55,345 nucleotides of DNA from Marinobacter litoralis. Its GTDB lineage: Bacteria; Pseudomonadota; Gammaproteobacteria; Pseudomonadales; Oleiphilaceae. Location of the stretch: positions 1 through 55,345 of the forward strand of contig NZ_QMDL01000006.1 in NCBI RefSeq assembly GCF_003336705.1, read 5' to 3'. The first letter of the stretch is position 1, and the number at the start of each line of letters is the position of its first letter. This document shows positions 33,733 to 41,091 of the stretch, piece by piece. The translations under genes and the position numbers were made by a program. Below the pieces are notes generated by a model. That model was not told the DNA's origin. It saw nothing but the letters and a program-made list of their open reading frames with translations, and did not search any database.

Positions 33733-34527
33733 ATGTCCCATTGTGTCAATCTTGAATACGTTCAGCATACAGCGACTATTACCATTAGCCGCCCCTCGCA
33801 GCTCAATTCCTTGTCTGAAGGAGCCTTTCTTGAGCTCAGGCAAGTGCTTCGTGAGTTGCATGACAATCAAGACGTACGAGTGGTGATATTGAAGGGTGAT
33901 GGCAAGGTATTCTGTGCGGGAGGTGATATTGATTTCTTCGCAGAACTGGTTGACCTCCCTTCTTCCGAACGGTCTGAACAAGCGCGCCAATACGTTAGCT
34001 TAGCTCATGAAGTTATGGCGCTTTTTGCTTCACTGCGTGTTCCGTTGCTGGTGGCTGTGCAAGGCGCGGCCGCAGGCTTTGGTCTTAGTCTGTGTTGCGT
34101 CGCCGATATAGTGGTTGCGGCTCGTGGAAGCCGATTTGTACCCGCCTACCTTGGTCTTGGCGTGACACCTGATGGCGGACTGTCATACAGCCTACCCCGT
34201 TTGATCGGCGAGCGGCGAGCATCAGATGTACTTTTGACTAACCGTAGCTTTGATGCTGAGCAGGCTGAGAACTGGGGGCTTGTTACGAGGTTGGTTGAGG
34301 CAAATGAGTTAGAGGAAGATGTCAGCCAAGTGGCGCAACAACTGGTTTCAGGGCCGAATCTTGCCTCAGCAAATACGCTGCGGTTGCTGCATGCTCAGCG
34401 TAATTTCGATGAATTTAATGCAACTCTGGCAGCGGAGTTAGATAGCTTTTCCGATTGTGTTTACGACGATGATTTCGTAGAAGGGGTTAGGGCTTTCTTG
34501 GAACGGCGGTCCCCCAGTTATGACTGA
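33733..34527 (+). CDS. Enoyl-CoA hydratase/isomerase-family protein, PaaG-like
   Basis: The 264-residue crotonase-fold protein has the oxyanion-hole segments VVILKGDGKVFCAGGDIDFF and VQGAAAGFGLSLCCVADIV. The first hydratase glutamate is replaced: GFGLSL stands where hydratases have GGGCEL, while LGVTPDGG keeps an Asp, a pattern seen in PaaG-type isomerases. It is therefore more likely an enoyl-CoA isomerase than a hydratase. The ATG at 33733 with an AGCGAGG site is favoured over 33691. It is between the sigma-54 activator and a GlxA-type regulator on the same strand and could serve either neighbouring pathway. Confidence 0.78.
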   Translation: MSHCVNLEYVQHTATITISRPSQLNSLSEGAFLELRQVLRELHDNQDVRVVILKGDGKVFCAGGDIDFFAELVDLPSSERSEQARQYVSLAHEVMALFASLRVPLLVAVQGAAAGFGLSLCCVADIVVAARGSRFVPAYLGLGVTPDGGLSYSLPRLIGERRASDVLLTNRSFDAEQAENWGLVTRLVEANELEEDVSQVAQQLVSGPNLASANTLRLLHAQRNFDEFNATLAAELDSFSDCVYDDDFVEGVRAFLERRSPSYD

Positions 34528-34607
34528 GCCGTCTCATGGGATGTGCGGCCTTGTAACGAAATGGGGCAGTCGTTATTGTCAACGGTGATGAATCGGGTCG
34601 GTGAGCG

Positions 34608-35588
34608 ATGATCAAAAATTACGGCATCCTTTTGCTGCCAGAGTTCAGTAATCTCTGTTTTTCCAATCTTATTGAGCCTATTCGCGCCGCAAATGATTTG
34701 TCAGATCGACCTGTTGCTAAGTGGCATTTATTCTCGGTTGATGGTCAATGTGTATCAAGTACCAGTGGACTGACGTTCCCTGTTAATCAAAGCATTGCTG
34801 ACATTCCCGGTACAGCACCGCTGGACGTGCTTTTTGTATTAGCCAGCTATAATTATGAATCTTATATCACGGCGGATTTGGTTAAGAGCCTCCGGAAACT
34901 TAAACCTTATGCCGTTCAAATTGCGGGGATGGATGCTGGTGCTTTTGCGCTTGCTAAAGCGGGCTTGCTGAGTGGTTATCGGGCCACGATTCATTGGGCA
35001 GAGCTAGAGGTGTTTCATGAGCGTTTTCCCGACATCAAAGTGTGTGCCGACCGTTATGTGATTGATAGAGACAGGATTACGACAGGTGGGGCGAGCACTT
35101 CTATGGACCTCATCTTGGAGTTGATACGCCAGCACCACGGCGAGCAATTAGCCCTTGCGGTAGCTGAGTACCTTATATTCGATATTGAGCAGCCGGGCAG
35201 TAAACAACAGAGAGAATATGCGTCTACTTGGCTTAGCGTTCGAGCGCCGCGATTGGCAAAAGCCGTGAGAATTATGGAGGCTAATATTGAACAGCCAATC
35301 GCGATCTCGGATTTAGCTTCAAAGGTAGGAGCTTCGCAACGTCAGCTCGAGCGAGAATTTCATGAAATATTTAAAACAACACCGGCCCGGCATTACATTG
35401 AGTTGCGCATAGCCGCAGCACAGCGTTTATTGCGGGAAACTAGTCTCGGAATAACTCAGATAGCGGTGCGTTGTGGGTTTAGTTCTTCTGCAGCTCTGAC
35501 ACGAAATTACCGATCGGTATATAGCTGCACTCCGTCGAATGACCGTAAATCTCACCGGGCACGTGCAGCAGCGTCTATTCAGGCATAA
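34608..35588 (+). CDS. GlxA-type AraC-family transcriptional regulator
   Basis: The 326-residue protein joins an N-terminal DJ-1/PfpI-like domain (GILLLPEFSNLCFSNLIEPIRAAN; DAGAFALAKAGLL in the nucleophile-elbow region) to a C-terminal AraC double helix-turn-helix (RIMEANIEQPIAISDLA, then ITQIAVRCGFSSSAALTRNYRS). Proteins of this build regulate catabolism of carnitine, glycine betaine and choline in pseudomonads (CdhR, GbdR). It converges with the BCCT/CoA-ligase operon, so a role in sensing a quaternary-amine substrate or intermediate is a reasonable inference. The nucleophile position appears not to be Cys, as in non-enzymatic members. Confidence 0.87.
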   Translation: MIKNYGILLLPEFSNLCFSNLIEPIRAANDLSDRPVAKWHLFSVDGQCVSSTSGLTFPVNQSIADIPGTAPLDVLFVLASYNYESYITADLVKSLRKLKPYAVQIAGMDAGAFALAKAGLLSGYRATIHWAELEVFHERFPDIKVCADRYVIDRDRITTGGASTSMDLILELIRQHHGEQLALAVAEYLIFDIEQPGSKQQREYASTWLSVRAPRLAKAVRIMEANIEQPIAISDLASKVGASQRQLEREFHEIFKTTPARHYIELRIAAAQRLLRETSLGITQIAVRCGFSSSAALTRNYRSVYSCTPSNDRKSHRARAAASIQA

Positions 35589-35607
35589 AAAAAGCCCCCG
35601 AAGGGGC
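35587..35607 (-). terminator. Rho-independent terminator of the BCCT/CoA-ligase operon
   Basis: On the minus strand GCCCC-TTC-GGGGGC is followed by TTTTTTT. It lies about 35 bases past the stop of the PA1024-like gene and abuts the convergent regulator's stop codon. Confidence 0.85.
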
Positions 35608-35639
35608 AAAGCTTAAGGCATATTTCTGTTTAGTATGTA

Positions 35640-36617
35640 CTAGGCGCTGATCAGTTTGGCTAGGCGCCCCTGAACAATTTCGTAAGCATCTGAGACTATT
35701 CGTTTTACCAAAACGTCCACGGTTGGGATGTCGTAAATCAGGCCTTGTGACATACCTGCCCACCAGATTCCGTGTTCCATGTCGCCGGTTTCTAGAACTT
35801 TTGCACCTCGTTTACCGGACACTAATTCCGCTATATCCGAAAATTCTGTGTCCTTCTTTTGCTCAATGCTGACAACTTCTTCAGCCACCGAGTTTCGGTA
35901 GACTCGGGCCGTGTTACGGAACTTACGGAAAATCAGCTGGGTATCTAGCTCGCTGCCTTCGAGAAGTTTGTCTTTGAGGTTCTGGTGCACAGGTGCTTCT
36001 ACAGTTCCTAAAAAACGGGTGCCCATGCTGACGGCTTCCGCTCCCATGGCCAGAGCCGCCGCTAGCCCCCGGCCATCGCTGAACCCACCACAGGCTATAA
36101 CCGGGATGTCCAAAGCATCAACGGTGCGAGGTAGTAGAACGAGAGAAGGGATGTCATCTTCGCCTGGGTGACCCGCAGCCTCAAATCCATCAATGATGAC
36201 CGCATCGCAGCCGACTTCTTGTGCTTTCAGCGCATGGCGCACAGATGTGCACTTGTGGGCCACCTTTATTCCCGCTTCCTTAAATGCGGCCATGAACGGT
36301 TTGGGACTGCGCCCTGCGGTTTCGACGATCTTCACGCCAGAATCAATGATGACCTGAGCATACTCTTCGTATGGAGGAGGTGTAATGCTCGGCAAGATCG
36401 TTAGGTTCACTCCGAACGGTTTGTTCGTCATCGTCTGAGTTCGAGCAATTTCCTCAGCCAGAGCCGCAGGGGTGGGCTGGGTGAGGGCGCTCAGAAATCC
36501 GAGCCCACCGGCATTGGCCACAGCTGCAACCAACTCTGCAGTTGATACCCGTTGCATTCCGCCCTGAATAACTGGGTGCTCAATACCGAAGAGTTCGGTT
36601 ATTCGAGTCTTAAACAT
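35640..36617 (-). CDS. NMO-family FMN flavoprotein, PA1024-type NADH:quinone reductase
   Basis: The 325-residue TIM-barrel flavoenzyme belongs to the nitronate monooxygenase/2-nitropropane dioxygenase family, with the N-terminal HPVIQGGMQ, the FMN-binding IDGFEAAGHPGEDD, and the phosphate site CGGFSDGRGLAAALAMGA. Its wording (PFGVNLTILP, KCTSVRHALKA, FRNTARVYRNS) closely follows P. aeruginosa PA1024 as I recall it, which proved to be an NADH:quinone reductase rather than a nitronate oxygenase. It is the last gene of the operon, overlapping the BCCT gene by 8 bases. It may recycle quinones or detoxify a by-product; automatic annotation as a nitronate monooxygenase would be less likely correct. 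Confidence 0.82.
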   Translation of the reverse strand: MFKTRITELFGIEHPVIQGGMQRVSTAELVAAVANAGGLGFLSALTQPTPAALAEEIARTQTMTNKPFGVNLTILPSITPPPYEEYAQVIIDSGVKIVETAGRSPKPFMAAFKEAGIKVAHKCTSVRHALKAQEVGCDAVIIDGFEAAGHPGEDDIPSLVLLPRTVDALDIPVIACGGFSDGRGLAAALAMGAEAVSMGTRFLGTVEAPVHQNLKDKLLEGSELDTQLIFRKFRNTARVYRNSVAEEVVSIEQKKDTEFSDIAELVSGKRGAKVLETGDMEHGIWWAGMSQGLIYDIPTVDVLVKRIVSDAYEIVQGRLAKLISA

Positions 36618-38241
36618 AGCTCTCTGCTCCTACTGCTGAATTACGGCTGGCTTCGGCATTCATGTGTTCGTTGCTAGCCTTTTTCTTCTCTATGCTTGGG
36701 GTATGCATGGGGTAGTCTGCCTTCAGCCAATTTAAAAGTGAGAAGAAGGACATGCACATCACTACCAGAAGTGGCACGCCGACAACGAGACTTGCTGTTT
36801 TAATGGGCTCAAGGCCACCCGCGTTCATAAGAACCAGTCCGGCACCCCCTAACGCAATCGCCCAGAAAAAGCGGTTGGCAACGTTTGGCTCAACGCCTTC
36901 ACGGAGGTTATAGGAAGTGACGGAGGCCAAAACGTACGCTGAGGAATCGACCGTTGTGCCTGAGTAGACGAAGCCGACTACGATGAACAGGATGAGGATG
37001 ACGTCATAAAACGGAAGCTGCTCTAATGTGCCTAAAATGGCAGCCGAAGGACTTTCGTTGGTAATTGTTTCGAGTACCGGGAAAGCACCCGTTAGTTCAG
37101 CGTTCATAGAGGTGCTGCCGAAGAGTACGAAGAACAACATGCACCCCGCGCTGCCCGCCGACAAAACGGTTAGGCCAATGTCTCTGAAGGTACGGCCACG
37201 AGAGATCCGTGCAATGAAAATGCCCATATAGGGCCCCATCGCTACCCACCAAGCCCAGTAGAAAATCGTCCACCACTGCGGGAACATGCTGTTTGCAACT
37301 GGGTCTGTATAGAACGCCATATGGGCAAACTCAGTAACCATAAGGCCGAGACTGTTGGTAAAGCTGTTCAGCATAAAGAAGGTAGGGCCACCAATAAAAA
37401 TTATGAGGCACAGGATGGTCAGCGCATACATGTTGAGTCGGCTTAGGCGTTGGATGCCTTTCTTAAGGCCGAGCACGACGGAGGTAACGAAGATCGCAAC
37501 CCAGACGAGCACTACCGCGATATCGACTTTGAACGTGTGCTCAATATTCAATTGACGGCTAACGGCCTCTGCGAGCATCGGTGTCCCCGACGCTAGTACC
37601 GTGCCGATACCGCCAACTAGACCGAACACCATCAGGATATCGATGACCTTACCGGCGAGGCCATTGGCGTGCTTGTCGCCAAGAAGCCCTGAACAAGCAG
37701 CACTCAGTCGCAGCTGAGATTTTTTCCGGTTGTAGAAGGCGTATCCGATAGGGAAGGCCGTCAAACAATAGAACGCCCAGGCAAGCGGTCCCCAATGAAA
37801 CATGCCGTACATCGCAGCGTAATCTGCGGCAAGATCACTTCTGGGCTCTAACCCAAAAGGCGGCGCAGTGAAGTAATAGGTCCACTCAATGGAAGACCAA
37901 AAGATCAGCGAGGTGCCAATGCCTGAGCAGAAAAACATTGTGATCCAGCTTAGGCGTGAGAATTCAGGGCGAGCGTCGGGCCCGCCAAGGCGTACTTGAC
38001 TATAGCGCCCTAGCGATAACCATAACACTGCACCAAAAAAGAACGCGCCAGCCCAGATATAGGCAAAGCCGAATTGGTTGGTAACAAAATCAAATGCGAC
38101 CTTGATACCTGCTAGCGCCTGATCTTCAAAGACAATCATCCCAAGGATGACTGCTGAAACGATTAGGCAAGAAGGCCAGAAGATGTGTTTATCGATCGGA
38201 GCATCTTTGGGGCGGGTAGCCCCTGCAATATTGTTGTTCAT
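36610..38241 (-). CDS. BCCT-family betaine/carnitine/choline-type transporter
   Basis: The 543-residue carrier has about twelve membrane segments and the BCCT signature region WTIFYWAWWVAMGPYMGIFIARISRGRT, with TSLIFWSSIEWTYYF near the N-terminal side. BCCT carriers take up compounds with a trimethylammonium or dimethylsulfonium group. It lies between the acyl-CoA dehydrogenase and the PA1024-like gene in an operon with a CoA ligase and two CaiD-like proteins, so the likely cargo is carnitine, gamma-butyrobetaine, crotonobetaine or DMSP. The N- and C-terminal tails are short, which argues for a nutrient carrier rather than an osmosensing one. Confidence 0.9.
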   Translation of the reverse strand: MNNNIAGATRPKDAPIDKHIFWPSCLIVSAVILGMIVFEDQALAGIKVAFDFVTNQFGFAYIWAGAFFFGAVLWLSLGRYSQVRLGGPDARPEFSRLSWITMFFCSGIGTSLIFWSSIEWTYYFTAPPFGLEPRSDLAADYAAMYGMFHWGPLAWAFYCLTAFPIGYAFYNRKKSQLRLSAACSGLLGDKHANGLAGKVIDILMVFGLVGGIGTVLASGTPMLAEAVSRQLNIEHTFKVDIAVVLVWVAIFVTSVVLGLKKGIQRLSRLNMYALTILCLIIFIGGPTFFMLNSFTNSLGLMVTEFAHMAFYTDPVANSMFPQWWTIFYWAWWVAMGPYMGIFIARISRGRTFRDIGLTVLSAGSAGCMLFFVLFGSTSMNAELTGAFPVLETITNESPSAAILGTLEQLPFYDVILILFIVVGFVYSGTTVDSSAYVLASVTSYNLREGVEPNVANRFFWAIALGGAGLVLMNAGGLEPIKTASLVVGVPLLVVMCMSFFSLLNWLKADYPMHTPSIEKKKASNEHMNAEASRNSAVGAESYV

Positions 38242-38301
38242 TGTTCAATGCCTTTGTTTTGATCTGTTTTATTGTTGGAAGATCTTTTTGGGCAATATCT
38301 T

Positions 38302-39462
38302 TTACTGTGCCTGATTTCGCAGCAGGTCTTTTGAAATAATGTGGCGCTGAATCTCAGAAGTGCCTTCCCAAATCCGTTCAATGCGGGCGTTTCGCCACAA
38401 TCGCTCTACAGGTGTTTCATTCATTAGCCCCATGCCACCGAAGATCTGCACGGCTTCGTCTGTGACTCGACCAAGCATTTCACTCGCGAACAATTTTGCT
38501 ATACCTGCATCTGAATCGGTCATTGTACCTTGGTCCATCTTCCAGGCAGCATGAAGCGTTAACAGCTCTGCGGCGCGAATCTCTGTTGCCATATCCGCAA
38601 GCTTGAAAGAAACGCCCTGATTTCTTCCTATGGCTTTTCCGAATTGCTTGCGATCTGCTGCCCACTGGACGGCCATGTCCATGGCACGCTGCGCTTGTCC
38701 CACACAGTTTGCGGCCACCATAACGCGTCCCGCTGTCAACCAAGTGTTGGCGACTTCCCAGCCTTTGCCCACTTCACCCAGCACCTTGGACTTGTGTACA
38801 CGGCAATCATCAAAGAACAGCTCATATTGCTCGTAACCGCGGTTGCTGACGCAAATCGGGCCGCGGCGGCATTCAAAGCCAGCTGTGCCTTTGTCGACCA
38901 GGAATGCCGTCACCTGATTACGTGGACGTGATGAGGCGTTATCAACCCCTGTGATCGCAAATACAATGGCAAAGTCAGCTTCACCGGCGTGGCTTATAAA
39001 GTGCTTGCTTCCGTTAATAACATACTCATCACCGTCTTCTCGTGCCCGAGTGGTGATGCCTGCAGCGTCCGAACCGGCGCCTGGCTCTGTAAGTGCAAAG
39101 CAGTCCGATTTTTCGCCGCGTACGCATGGCATTAGGTAATCATTGATTTGGTCGTCTCGACAGGCCATCAAGATATTGCTTGGACGAGCTACGTTTACGT
39201 GAAGCGCCCACGAAACTTTCGATAGTTCCCGCTCAATAAGTGCTTGGCTAACGTGATCAATTCCGAGCCCACCAACAGATTCAGGCAGGTTGAAAGCGTA
39301 AAGGCCTGCATCAAGGGCTTTGGATCGGATGGTTGCCGCTAGTTCAGGGCTTACAAAGCCACGTTCCTCAACTTCGTTTTCATAAGGCAGCAGCTCTTTT
39401 TCCACAAACGTGGATACGGTCTGCACCAGCATGCTCTGTTCTTCAGTCAGTTGAAAATCCAT
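38302..39462 (-). CDS. Acyl-CoA dehydrogenase of the BCCT operon
   Basis: The 386-residue FAD enzyme has the family segments FALTEPGAGSDAAGITTRA, YVINGSKHFISHAGEADFAIVFA, the FAD/dimer segment RKQFGKAIGRNQGVSFKLADM, VQIFGGMGLMNETPVERLWRNARI and the catalytic Glu in RIWEGTSEIQRHII. It introduces or reduces the alpha-beta double bond of an acyl-CoA. In this operon a substrate such as gamma-butyrobetainyl-CoA is plausible. E. coli carnitine metabolism uses a relative (CaiA) in the reducing direction. An AATCGGAG ribosome site supports the start at 39462. Confidence 0.9.
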   Translation of the reverse strand: MDFQLTEEQSMLVQTVSTFVEKELLPYENEVEERGFVSPELAATIRSKALDAGLYAFNLPESVGGLGIDHVSQALIERELSKVSWALHVNVARPSNILMACRDDQINDYLMPCVRGEKSDCFALTEPGAGSDAAGITTRAREDGDEYVINGSKHFISHAGEADFAIVFAITGVDNASSRPRNQVTAFLVDKGTAGFECRRGPICVSNRGYEQYELFFDDCRVHKSKVLGEVGKGWEVANTWLTAGRVMVAANCVGQAQRAMDMAVQWAADRKQFGKAIGRNQGVSFKLADMATEIRAAELLTLHAAWKMDQGTMTDSDAGIAKLFASEMLGRVTDEAVQIFGGMGLMNETPVERLWRNARIERIWEGTSEIQRHIISKDLLRNQAQ

Positions 39463-39486
39463 AACGTTTCTCCGATTAGATTATTG

Positions 39487-40269
39487 TTATTGTCCGGTCC
39501 ACTCTGGAGAGCGTCCCTCGAGAAAAGCTTTGGCGCCTTCCTGCGCATCACTGCTTTCAAGCATGGCCATAAACGCTGGCCACTCTTTCGAGCGAAGGGC
39601 GCCGTAACTTTCACTGAATGTAAGCCCCTCAGTCAGTTCAGCGGCTTCTTTTATGGCTGCCAGCGATAGCGGAGCGGCTTTGATGAGTTCCTCTGCAAGA
39701 TCGCGTGCTGCGGCTATTGCTTGCCCCGCTGGCACAACACTGTTTACCAATCCCAGGTCGGCCAGCTCGTGGCCTGTATATCGACGGCCGGTCATTAAAA
39801 TTTCCATGGCCTTTTGACGAGGCAAGAGTTTCGGTAGCAGGAAGGTTGCTACATCTGGCGCTACACCAAGCTGGGATTCTGGAAGCCAGAATTGTGCGTT
39901 TTCAGCAGCGATCACAAAGTCGGAGCGCAGCAGCATTTCGAAACCCGCACCGATCGCGTAGCCGTTAACGGCACAAATGACGGGTTTGTAGAGTTTTGGC
40001 ATTTCGATGAAACCGCCAAAGCCACCTTCACCGAAGTCACCGGTATACTCCTCTCCGTCTGCCACCGAATTCAGGTCCCACCCGCCGCAGAAGAATTTCT
40101 CGCCCGCACCAGTCAGTATCGCTACTCGTAGGGATGGGTCGTCTCGAAATTCGGCAAACAGTTTTCCCATCTCCCGGCTCAGGGCAGCGCTGACGGCGTT
40201 GCCTTTTGGCTTATCTAAAGTGATTTCGAAAATTTCGCCGTTACGTTCAGCGTGTAAATAGTCAGACAT
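39487..40269 (-). CDS. CaiD-like enoyl-CoA hydratase, paralog 1
   Basis: The 260-residue crotonase is close to E. coli CaiD (crotonobetainyl-CoA hydratase) in its opening and in the GGWDLNSVADGEE segment. Both catalytic glutamates are kept, in GAGFEMLLRSDFV and WLPESQLGVAPD. The ATG at 40269 is chosen because AAAGG sits 9 bases before it, whereas it abuts the in-frame ATG at 40278. It is 17 bases upstream of the acyl-CoA dehydrogenase start. It and the next gene are tandem paralogs of equal length, which suggests duplication followed by specialisation, for example hydration versus elimination or two related substrates. Confidence 0.87.
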   Translation of the reverse strand: MSDYLHAERNGEIFEITLDKPKGNAVSAALSREMGKLFAEFRDDPSLRVAILTGAGEKFFCGGWDLNSVADGEEYTGDFGEGGFGGFIEMPKLYKPVICAVNGYAIGAGFEMLLRSDFVIAAENAQFWLPESQLGVAPDVATFLLPKLLPRQKAMEILMTGRRYTGHELADLGLVNSVVPAGQAIAAARDLAEELIKAAPLSLAAIKEAAELTEGLTFSESYGALRSKEWPAFMAMLESSDAQEGAKAFLEGRSPEWTGQ

Positions 40270-40308
40270 TACGATCATCCTTTATAGTTTTCTGTGGATC
40301 TCAGTTGT

Positions 40309-41091
40309 TTATTTGTGAGTCCAGCGGGGAGGGCGGCGCTCACCAAATGCTCTGGCACCTTCTACTGCGTCGTCGCTCTCCAGCATGGCCTTGAATGCTG
40401 GCCAGGGATTGCCCCGCAAACGTTGGTAGCAGTCAGAAAACGTCGTGGTTTCAGTTTCGTTAACGGTTTCTTTGATGGCAGCCAATGACAGTGGGGCGGA
40501 GGCGAGCAAGCGCTCTGCAAGTGCCCGAGCAGCCGTCATAAGCTCTGACCTAGGAACCACTTGGTTTACTAGGCCCCAGCTCGCCATCTGCTGGGACGAA
40601 TAGCGTCGCCGAGTCATTAGGACCTCCATGGCGCGCTGGCGGGTTAACAGCTTGGGCAGCATAAAGGTCCCGATGTCCGGGGCAATTCCGATGCCTACCT
40701 CTGGCAACAAGAACTCGGCGTGCTCGGCGGCAACAACAAAGTCAGCACGGGTTAGCATTTCAAAACCAGCACCTACGGCCATGCCATTGACCGCACATAT
40801 CACTGGCTTGTTGAGTGATCTCAATTCGGGGAAGCCGGCGAATCCGCCTTCGCCGAATTCACCGATGTACTCCTCGCCATCAGCAACTGCATTTAGGTCC
40901 CAGCCCGCTGAATAGAAGCGATCTCCCGCCCCCGTCATAATGGCAACACGAAGCTCGGGGTCATCGCGAAACTCAGCAAATACCCGGCTCAGTTCTTGGC
41001 TTAACGGGATGTCTATGGTGTTTGCTTTCGGACGGTTCAGCGTTATTTCGAGCACCGCCCCATGACGTTCCAGTTCCAGGTAGTTGCTCAT
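40309..41091 (-). CDS. CaiD-like enoyl-CoA hydratase, paralog 2
   Basis: The 260-residue protein starts MSNYLELERHGAVLEITLN and has AGWDLNAVADGEEYIGEFG, GAGFEMLTRADFV and LLPEVGIGIAPD with both catalytic glutamates. This resembles CaiD, which hydrates crotonobetainyl-CoA to carnitinyl-CoA. The ATG at 41091 shares one base with the CoA ligase stop (TGATG), so translation is coupled and an AAGGAG site lies within the ligase end. Presence directly after an acyl-CoA ligase gene suggests it acts on the CoA ester formed by that enzyme. Confidence 0.87.
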   Translation of the reverse strand: MSNYLELERHGAVLEITLNRPKANTIDIPLSQELSRVFAEFRDDPELRVAIMTGAGDRFYSAGWDLNAVADGEEYIGEFGEGGFAGFPELRSLNKPVICAVNGMAVGAGFEMLTRADFVVAAEHAEFLLPEVGIGIAPDIGTFMLPKLLTRQRAMEVLMTRRRYSSQQMASWGLVNQVVPRSELMTAARALAERLLASAPLSLAAIKETVNETETTTFSDCYQRLRGNPWPAFKAMLESDDAVEGARAFGERRPPRWTHK

